Assembly: GCA_001599595.1 (NCBI GenBank)
Contig: BCHH01000015.1
Location: 128,914-192,913, forward strand
DNA from: Beverwykella pulmonaria
Taxonomy: Eukaryota; Ascomycota; Dothideomycetes; Pleosporales; Melanommataceae
Direction of reading: 5' to 3'
Length of the DNA stretch: 64,000 nt
A program made the translations under genes and the position numbers. Below, in pieces: positions 55,825 through 64,000 of the stretch. A model generated the notes under the pieces. It saw nothing but the letters and a program-made list of their open reading frames with translations. It searched no databases and was not told where the DNA came from. Position 1 is the stretch's first letter; each line of letters starts with the position of its first letter.

Positions 55825-57106
55825 ATGGCCTCGGAAACGGCGACGCAAAAGGTGAGGAGCTCGAACTACCCCTCCATCGCCCCTCCAACTCCAACTGTAG
55901 CTGGCATTATCACATTATCACGCTACCCAGCTTCACAAATATACGCATTGAATTCCAGTATTAACATGTACACATGAACAGAATCCCTCTTTCGTGCTCC
56001 AGTCTCCCAACAAGGTGGTCTATGAAGATCGACCAATTCCTGAGCTCCAATCGCCCTACGATGTCCTCGTCAAGCCGCGGTGGACGGGCATATGCGGCAG
56101 CGACGTGCACTATTGGGTCGAAGGGCGGATTGGACCCTTCGTAGTGGAATCGCCTATGGTGCTTGGGCACGAGTCTGCAGGCATCATCTCCAAGGTTGGC
56201 GACAAAGTCAAGAACCTGAAAGTTGGTGACCGCGTTGCAATGGAGCCTGGTGTGCCTTGTCGACGCTGCGTCCGGTGCAGAGAGGGCAAATACAACCTCT
56301 GCCCCGACATGGCTTTTGCCGCTACGCCGCCATTTGATGGTACGCTGGCACGGTACTACACACTGCCCGAGGACTTCTGCTACAAGCTCCCTGAGCAGAT
56401 GTCGCTCGAGGAGGGTGCCCTCATCGAGCCCACCGCCGTCGCAGTCCACATCTCAAGGCAAGCCAACATTCGGCCTGGCGACAGCGTGGTCGTGTTCGGC
56501 GCTGGACCCGTGGGGCTGCTATGCTGCGCAGTTGCAAAGGCTTATGGGGCAAAGAAGATTGTTACTGTGGATATCAACGACGAGAGACTGCAGTTTGCGC
56601 TCGACTACGCCGCGACGATGCCATTCAAGAGCCAGAGAGTTAGTGCCGAGGAGAACGCGAAGAATCTAATCAAAGAGTGCGAGTTGGGTCCCGGTGCGGA
56701 TGTAATCATCGATGCGAGTGGAGCTGAGCCGTGCATTCAGACGGCGATACATGCGCTGCGGATGGGAGGGACGTATGTCCAGGTGGGTTCACTCCCTCAC
56801 TTCACATCCTTCTTCCATATCAAAAATGCAAGTGCTAACAACAAGGCTTTCCAGGGCGGCATGGGCAAACCTGATATCATATTCCCCATCATGGCAATGT
56901 GCACCAAGGAGCTCAATGTCAAAGGCTCGTTCCGCTACGGACCCGGCGACTACCAGACGGCCATCGACCTAGTGGCCACGAAGCGCATCAGCGTCAAGGA
57001 GCTTGTTACCGGCAAAGTCAAGTTCGAGGACGCAGAAAATGCGTTCAAGGATGTCAAGGCTGGTAAGGGGATCAAGGTTTTGATCGAGGGGCCACCTGGG
57101 GAGTGA
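55825..57106 (+). CDS. xdhA: Xylitol (polyol) dehydrogenase, three exons
   Basis: Predicted 359-residue zinc-dependent MDR-family NAD xylitol dehydrogenase. Exons 55825-55851, 55982-56782 and 56855-57106; introns 130 and 72 nt. MASETATQK joins NPSFVLQSPNKVVYEDRPIP. Catalytic zinc residues: C47 in TGICGSDVHYW, H72 and E73 in GHESAG. Structural zinc: C102, C105, C108 and C116. Rossmann motif GAGPVGLL, and Asp in VTVDINDERL marks NAD specificity. The second intron is a multiple of three without a stop. Removing it gives TYVQGGMGKPDIIFPIMAMC, the expected alignment; keeping it would insert 24 residues. The enzyme oxidises xylitol to D-xylulose in pentose catabolism. An in-frame ATG at 55726 allows a longer, Gln-rich N-terminus; 55825 gives the normal family length. 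Confidence 0.93.
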
Positions 57107-58586
57107 GTTCGTCCATTTTTGCGTGCTGAATGGGGACAGGAAAAAAAATAATTGGTAATGGGTTTCTGTATGAGGATGCTTGGATGGACAATTGACCTTA
57201 GCTTTCGTTATCATTATAAAGCCACTCTGCATCTGTTGGTATTACAGTGGATTAAGCGAGCGATCCGCACAGGCATAAATATACGGCCCCGGCAATTTAG
57301 AAGGAGGACACACCCGAGAATCAAAACCTACAATTGGCAAGCTAGCAGAGGACTTCGACGTCGCTGCTAGCCCTTGCTACGTAGAAGATTCGTGGTCACA
57401 AGCAATACATACTCTTTCTACCGTACCCTTCCAACCGTACCCTGCGCTCTTGCACCGCCGTGGATTAGCGTTCTGCGAAACCCACGGGCAGTCGATTAAC
57501 AGCGTCTATAGGACCTTCCCATTTCACGGGCGGGTATACCGACAGCATCATTGAGATGAAAAAAAGACTTTTTCCAAACCACACCAGACCATTTACGATC
57601 CTGATATCTCACAAATAGTCGCAATGACAACGACAACATCCATAACAGCAAGCAATCTCCCCCATCGGCCACCAACGGCCACCCAAACCGCGCCAGCGCA
57701 TCTCTTCTTACTACCGATGCCAAATCCAAATACCTCTCCACCAACGAGGGAAAACGACCACGCGCATCAAACGAGGCGCCCTCGAAGTGAATCATGAAAG
57801 GTGGAGAGGGTACGCAAGAGTGAAGCAGCTACGAAGGCGCGAGGCGAGACTTCGAGAGAAAAGAAAAACCTTATCACTATACGCGTAACAGAGAGTGGAT
57901 ATTATGTATTTGTATGTTTGCGGTAAGGCGTGTATAAGGAGGTAAGGAGGCAAGGAGGCGAGGAGGCGAGGCTTCCAAGGTTCATTGTCGTCGATCAGTC
58001 GTTGGTGATGCGTGCCTGAAACCCGCAACGCATGGCATGTGCGGGTCGGGATAGAGGGGGTGCGTGCAGGCGAGGCATCTGTGCATTAAGCTTAATTCCT
58101 TGAATTTTGAAGGACAAATTGTGAAGTCTGATGCAGTAATCTCAATTCACATCACGATTTGCAAACACAGTGAAGGAGGCTTTGGTTTGACTTGGTAGCA
58201 ACACTGGTTTCCTATCTTATCAATGTCTTGGCCTTGGGAGTTTGCTGTCTACCAGTCGCTGAGCTGCGAGAAAAGAAGCTGATATGTTTACGTGTTTAAA
58301 AAGTGTAATATGGCAAAGCAGAACTAAATCGTTTGCCGCCGTATATAGCCTAGATTCGCGCCCGTGAATTCCGTTTCCCAGATAACGCCTCCGCCGTGCG
58401 GACTGATCATGTGATCGAGATGGTATAAAGCAAAATGCGTGTCTTAATTGATATGATAGATGGTTTGAGAGAGAGATATGGAAAGAGGGGGAAGGTAACC
58501 GTCGTCCTTTGAGATGAAGTATAAAGTCCGTCCATGAGCTTGTCGTCGTAAGAAGTGAATCATTGCGAGGTGGAGGGAAGATAGGA
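57107..58586. other. 1.5-kb convergent intergenic region
   Basis: Between the stop of xylitol dehydrogenase and the stop of the small membrane protein gene. A purine-rich nonameric repeat (AAGGAGGYR-like, about four copies) lies at 57938-57970. Open frames on the minus strand lack motifs. No gene called. Confidence 0.45.
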
Positions 58587-59158
58587 CTAGACTCGTCCTC
58601 GGACCGTCGAGCCTCGTTTGGGCAGTGTCCAAGGTTCGGGACATACGACCTAATATCCAATTAATATTGTGCGAGGCATGAGAAGATCAACGGTGCGGTA
58701 CGTACCTCGCCTTCACTATACGCCCAAAAGTAGGCAATCATGCCGACGATGTAGTAGAGTCCGGAGTTAGTGCCTTGGTAGATGAGGAGGGCGCATAGCG
58801 CGCTGAGCGGGTAGATGATGAGGCGGGCCTCGATGGAGCGGTGGAAACCTGTGCCGGCGATGAAGGAGAGCGGCCATTCGTATGCGATGCCGCAGATACC
58901 GAGGATGAGGTTGACGATCTGGAGGGCGGGAACGCCCTTGACAGCGCCGTCGAGGTTCTTGGTGAGGAAGTCCCAGAAGATCTTGGGCCAAAAGAAAGAT
59001 TCTAGAGCGGCTGCTATTTGGTCTGGTGAAGGTCAGTTTATCGTTCGTGATATAGATGGCGAAGCCAGCCATGGGCGCCTCAGAATTCAGAAATACGTAC
59101 ACGCAGCAGCCGTCAGTATGATCAGGCGAGCCCAATGATTCTTTATTAGCTTCCCCAT
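58587..59158 (-). CDS. Small fungal multi-span membrane protein (DUF7727-like), three exons
   Basis: Predicted 145-residue integral membrane protein. Exons 59158-59101, 59022-58706 and 58649-58587; introns 78 and 56 nt. It begins MGKLIKNHWARLIILTAAAY. Four hydrophobic segments: the N-terminal one, VPALQIVNLILGICGIAYEW, LIIYPLSALCALLIYQG and YYIVGMIAYFWAYSEGE. The short C-terminal tail is VVCPEPWTLPKRGS onward. No single reading frame shows this gene; it appears only when the exons are joined, and all junctions are consistent. I believe it matches an uncharacterised, widely conserved fungal family (DUF7727 from memory). Its function is unknown. It is divergent from noxA across a 3.6-kb gap. 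Confidence 0.82.
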
Positions 59159-62100
59159 GGCGGATGGTGTTGTGCGTGTGCGTGTGCAAAGGAAGGTATT
59201 AAAAGAAAGGACGAGTAAACCGACCCGGCGGTGGAGAAGAGAAAGAACGACTGTGGGGATTCGCGCAGCGAGCTACCAGTAGCCACGACAGAAGGGCATC
59301 TGGTGGAGGGCAGCAGCGGGGGGTTTTGATATTCCAGGCGTCGAGGCTCTCTCTTCCCAAGGCGGTTACGGCTCGCGGCTAGCGGTCGTGCACGTTCGAG
59401 GTGTCGATCAAGGGACGGTGGTGGTGCGAGACGAGACTGAGGCACGGACGAGAGCTTGGAACGTCGGTAGCGGTGGTGGGCTGAGGCAGGTTGGCAACGA
59501 GGAGGCGTGGAGGGGGAGATAGTCTCAGGATGCTGAAGGCAGAATGTTGCGGTGGGTGTCGATACCGGAAGCGTGTCACGACGAGATATGGAGGGGAGGG
59601 GAGCACCGTAAAAGAAGAGAGAGTTTATGCGCTGGGGGGGCGTGCGGGCGCACAACGGGCAGGGGAGCGACGTCTGTAGCCGCTGTGCTACCCCGCCGCG
59701 AGGGCAGGCCCGCCTGGTGATTGGGCGGGCGGGGGACACTGATGCATGGACTGTGCCAGGTGTCCAGCCTCTTCTGCAGAGACCCTGGCGCCCTCCTGCA
59801 CGCCAGCAACCTGCACCCAGCGCCTCGGATGGCCCCGAGGCACCACAGCGGCGAGGGCACGACGAATGGCGGCGGCCATTCACCATCTTGGCGCCGTGGC
59901 TTCGAGAAGACGGGCAGCCCACGCCCGGCACGTGGTCGGCCAGCAAGCTCCGTCGTGGTACTTCTCCATCGTGAGTCGTCCGCCTCACAGGGCCTCCTCC
60001 CAGGACACCGTTGGCACACGCTTAGCGGATCCACGAGATAGCACCGTCCCGAGGTCCCTCTGGCTCGCAAATACCACTTTGATTCGTAACAGCCGGCAGG
60101 GTCGGGCATTCTCAAATGCTCATGCCGCGCCGTTTCCCGTAGACAGCCTCGCTGCGGATGCCTCAGTCCCGGCAAGGCCAAGCTACGCCTCAGGTTTTAC
60201 ACATGGCCGTGTACGGTACGTTTAGCGTGTGTTCTGTTTTCGGCCAGCATTTATCCGTGCCATAAGGGTCTGCGGCCTGCAGGCTCGAACCACCGCAGCC
60301 TCAGGGGACCATGAAGGGGGGGATCTCTGAACATCAAACGATCGAGTTTGCCGCCACAAACTGTCATGCCGTTCCCGGATGTTGACGTCTGCGGCCTGGC
60401 ATTTGAGGCGATCATCGCACCTGCGACAAGGCCACACCCGAAAGCTTGACCGTTCTTCTCCAAACATAGTGGCCTGACTTTCTGAGAAAATGGTCTGACG
60501 TTGTTTGTCGCCGCCTGCGGTGCCTGGCTGACTTTGAGGCATGAGAACGTGTGGGGACGGCTATGCAGTTTGCAGCTGCGTGCAAAAGAAGGGGAACATG
60601 CTGCTTCTCAAACAATATGGTCTGATGTTGTTTTGAGACTACGGAAAATTTCTTTCGAGGGCGGCGAGGGGGTGTCGACGTCAATGTCGATATCAGATGC
60701 CAGATTCTAGATTGCCTAATTGGGAAGTCTACGAGCGTTCACTTGGTCCGACAATGGTACCGCAGCGCACCATGAGATGTGTTCCGCTGTCAGCAGCAGC
60801 AGGCCTTCAGCGGTCTGCGTTTGACTACACCAATGGCCCACAGATCGAAGATGCCCTCGTTGTACGACGTCTCGTCCTGGCCGTCGTCATTTTTTTATCG
60901 ATATCTACCATCGCATCCAACGCCTAGTGTTTAGCGCGGCCGGTCCGAGTCGCGTCCCTGCATGCCTGGGAATTCGGCATCCACACACATGAATTCTCCC
61001 ATTGTCCCACGCACCCATCCTCTGCAACCACTGTCACGCGTTCGCATCACCCGCAATGGTCGGCGGTGCGAGTCCAAGTGCGCATCCGTCCACTGTGCCT
61101 GCAGCTCGCTTCCTCTGTCACAGCCCTAAGGCAAGGCTAGCCAAATGTCTCTGATAGCAGCCCCACGGCGCCGTGTCTCTTCGAGCCGTCTCGACGTCGA
61201 CCACTGATGTGGAGTGGTGAATTAATCAGATCCCAAAATAGACAGCTATTGGATGTCTGGCTGGACTGCACCGCTCGCTGCGTGGCCCGCTCGCGCGTTG
61301 TGCCGCGGGTGAGCGCTTCGAAGGCCAAACATATTGGCTGCAACGGTGCCGCCTCCAAGGCCCCACGCCACTGTGCTGCCAACCACATCGCCGAGTCGCT
61401 TCACCGACATGGCCGCTGGTGCTCAACTTCACGCCTCGGCGGCTCCAGCCAAAGTCTTGCCCGACTCGCCCGCGCAGTCTGCATCACGCATGCGGTGCAG
61501 CGCATCCGTGCAAGGGCAAAGACCGCGACGCTGGTGGCTCCCGCGGCCAGGTACTTACAAGACGGACACGGTGCTGTCGTAGTCCCCACGACGACCCGAC
61601 TGAATTCCCTCCACCACTGTGCTGATCGCAAGCTTGACTCTCGCCCGTGACGTGCACCTTAGACGACACCTCGCGACGCCTCACAATACCTCACTCACCC
61701 TTAATCGTGCCTTGCGCGCGTCTTCGCTTCTCTGCTCCAACGTAGACTGTCTCAGCGGACCCCTGCGTATCAGATCTCCCACCGCGAAGGACCCTCTCAC
61801 GCCGACTCGAACGACCCCAACACAGTGCGAACACTTCCAGGAACCGCCTGCTATCACCGGCCTGCCATTGCAGCGGCTCAGGCACGCACGCAGAAATAAA
61901 AAACCGTTGACCGTGAACTCTATCTGATTCTGCCATCTCCAGCTGTCAATTGCGCAAAGAACCGCCGTTTGCCAGTGTCTCTCTCACCCGTCCTGCAGCG
62001 TCACTCCACCAACACGCGCACTCGCTCCTTCGGCATTACTGTGCATTACTCAGGGATAGCCAGCGGCCTAAGAGCATCCGGAATACTCGTTACCATACAG

Positions 62101-62742
62101 CAAGAAAATGGTTCTGTGCCTGGCGCTTCAGGTTTGAGACGCTCCTCATACGTCTAGCACACATCGCATAGCCGCACCCCTCGCTGCACCCCCTCGACAA
62201 TTGACCGCCACGGCTCACCCTCGTTGAGGTCTGGTGCCGATTCCACTCTGCCTGTGTTCGATCGTATTCGGAACCTGCCAACTGTCATCCGCCTTATTAT
62301 CCTTCTGGTATACCGTAAAACTACCGGGGCACTGGTTTGAGCCACGCCGTTCCGTGCAGGCCTGTCGGTTTCATCACAGCGCGTCGCTCCACCCGTGAGA
62401 GCACGGCTCCTCCAAGATCCACCTGATCTGCGCCATAGCCAACTCGACGTTTACTTTCTAATAACCCTTGGTTCCCTTGGTTCTTCGCTTGGGTCGCATC
62501 TCTACCTCCGCTCCCTCCACCACTCCCTCCACCGTCCTCCGACACCGACACTCTTTACTTCACTTCGTTATCTGGCTGGCCGGGTTGAACTTGTACTGGA
62601 CTCCCTCCTTTCCGGTCGACGTTCGCATTATTCCCACGTACATTCTTTAATTGTCGCTGTAATACCCGTTGATGCTTCGCGTTTGGATATTGGTGTAGAG
62701 GCCCTTTATTACTACCAATCGACCACATAGGCCACCATCACC
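59159..62742. other. 3.6-kb GC-rich gene-free region upstream of noxA
   Basis: The longest gene-free stretch of the otherwise dense right half. GC-rich, with many overlapping open frames of 60-280 codons on both strands, none with a motif or a consistent exon model. A GTGCGTGTGCGTGTGC run lies at about 59165-59180. A short near-repeat (ATGGTCTGAYGTTGTTT) occurs at about 60488 and 60617. From about 61900 the sequence becomes C/T-rich, as in fungal promoters and leaders. It may hold a long noxA promoter/5' UTR with upstream ORFs. Confidence 0.5.
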
Positions 62743-64000
62743 ATGGCAGGCAAATGGGCGCAGTATTTCACATTGAAGAAGTGCATCTTCTACTTCTTCT
62801 TCTGGGGCTTCCATTGGGCTTTATTCGCGATTGGATGGTAAGAACGGTACCAGGCTTTTGTTCGCTTGAACATCCGCGCTGACATAGACACAGGTGGAAA
62901 CAGGCCAACGAGTCGCGTCTCGCGGCACTCAATGGCTTGCAGTTCTCTGTCTGGATTTCTCGAGGTGCCGGTCTAGTGTTATCCGTGGACACCATGGTCA
63001 TTGTTATGCCCATGTGCAGGAACATCCTACGAGTCATCCGACCAAAGGTTAGATGGCTTCCTCTCGACGAGTCCATGTGGTTCCACCGGCAAGTCGCCTA
63101 CGGCATGCTTTTGTTCACCATCATACACACCGGTGCGCATTATGTCAAGTACGTCAGAACTCCCGGCAACAAGCACATGCACAAGCTAACTTTAAAACAG
63201 CTTCTACAATGTAGAGAAGACACAAGTCCGTCCTGAAATCGCGCTCCAGATTCACTACCAACAGGCCGGTGGCATCACCGGACACATTATGCTCCTCTGC
63301 ATGCTGCTCATCTACACAACCGCCCACCACAGGATCCGACAACAGTCATTCGAGACCTTCTGGTACACTCACCACCTTTTCATCCCGTTTCTCCTTGGAA
63401 TGTACACCCACGCCTCCAACTGCTTCGTCCGCGATACCGCGAAACCTTTCTCACCCTTCGCTGGAGCGAATTTCTGGAACCACTGTATCGGTTACGAAGG
63501 CTGGCGTTGGGAACTTGTTGGTGGTGGCCTGTACCTCGCTGACCGTCTGTACCGCGAGATTCGTTGCAGACGTCAGACACAGATCGTCAAAGTCGTTCGT
63601 CATCCATATGGTGAGTCCTGTTGTCAAGAGCGTATGCCATACCAAAGCTAACAGATCAGATGCCGTTGAGATTCAATTTACCAAGCCCAGCATGAAGTAC
63701 AAGCCCGGACAATGGCTCTTCCTGAACTGCCCGGAAGTCAGCTACTACCAGTGGCATCCGTTTACCATCACCTCGTGCCCGAATGACCCGTACATTTCCG
63801 TCCATGTCCGACAGGTCGGAGACTTCACCCGCGCTCTCGCTGATGCTCTAGGGGCTGGTCAATCGCAGTCCAAGATGTACGACGAGCTAGACCCTATGGG
63901 TATGTACGAAATCGCTCTGCAGCACGGCCAGAAGATGCCCGCACTTCGCATTGACGGACCCTATGGAGCGCCCGCCGAAGACGTCTTCGAGAACGAAATC
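62743..64000 (+). CDS. noxA: NADPH oxidase NoxA, 5' part (truncated by window end)
   Basis: The first 367 residues of a gp91phox-type NADPH oxidase. Exons 62743-62837, 62894-63148, 63201-63610 and 63660-64000 (continues); introns 56, 52 and 49 nt. It begins MAGKWAQYFTLKKCIFYFFF, as fungal NoxA does. LQFSVWISRGAGLVLSVD, WFHRQVAYGMLLFTIIHTGA (heme His in the third helix), GHIMLLCMLLIYTTAHHRIR and FETFWYTHHLFIPFLLGMYTH (fifth helix with heme His) form the heme membrane domain. FAD binding is WHPFTITSCP, and GPYGAPAED opens the NADPH domain. No N-terminal EF-hand or NoxB-type extension, hence NoxA. It makes superoxide at membranes and is controlled by NoxR and Rac in fungal development and fusion. 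Confidence 0.95.

Noticed and set aside
59146..59988. 280-codon minus-strand open frame starting near the small membrane protein gene
   Set aside because: Low-complexity Arg/Pro/Ser translation in GC-rich DNA, no motif, and it overlaps the promoter of the better supported spliced gene ending at 58587.

Overview
The window is nuclear DNA of a filamentous ascomycete (Pezizomycotina, most likely a dothideomycete-type fungus; that rank is inference). Evidence: genes split by 41-139 nt GT-AG introns with CTAAC/CTGAC-type branch sites, a HET-domain relic, DUF1996, DUF4360 and DUF8021-type secreted proteins, a hybrid histidine kinase, xylitol dehydrogenase, a peroxisomal ABC half-transporter and a NoxA-type NADPH oxidase. 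I built the exon models by hand; each stated model keeps frame across every junction, but none has transcript support.

The left half (about 1-34 kb) is accessory in character: sparse genes, AT-rich spacers, decayed mobile DNA. It holds a GT32 glycosyltransferase (1117), a short-chain dehydrogenase (3031-4134), a fungal transcription-factor-like protein (4741-6197), a 428-bp TIR element with TA target duplication (7452-7879), a HET pseudogene (about 8350-10603), a secreted DUF8021-like protein (11221-12202), a secreted protein resembling actinobacterial proteins (13682-14872) and a secreted DUF1996 protein (15828-17252). A tRNA-Gly(GCC) gene (20277-20426) carries two insertions. Next comes a compact group: hybrid histidine kinase (21146-24193), secreted GMC oxidoreductase (24453-26481), EthD-domain protein (27276-27824) and a second, divergently transcribed GMC oxidoreductase (28563-30700). 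A Tc1/mariner-like transposase relic follows near 32.6-33.3 kb.

The right half (about 34-64 kb) is gene-dense and mostly housekeeping: membrane acyltransferase (34472-36105), 2OG-oxygenase-like protein head to head with an FRG1 homologue, a four-helix membrane protein, aldehyde dehydrogenase with a 3 x 29-bp promoter repeat, secreted DUF4360 protein, peroxisomal fatty-acid ABC transporter, NOC2 (ribosome export) head to head with VPS28 (ESCRT-I), a family-16 methyltransferase, xylitol dehydrogenase, a small membrane protein, a 3.6-kb gene-free GC-rich stretch, and the 5' two thirds of noxA running off the end.

The most unusual signal is the tRNA-Gly gene. All four stems are intact and a T7 terminator follows, yet besides a canonical-position anticodon-loop intron it contains a 54-nt insert in the T loop. 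The insert begins exactly with GTGAGT, contains CTAAT and ends exactly with TAG, so it looks like a spliceosomal intron splitting the Pol III B box. Other points worth checking are two GC-AG introns, a stop-free 72-nt intron in xylitol dehydrogenase, a GMC oxidoreductase that has lost its second catalytic His, and the actinobacterial-like secreted protein.
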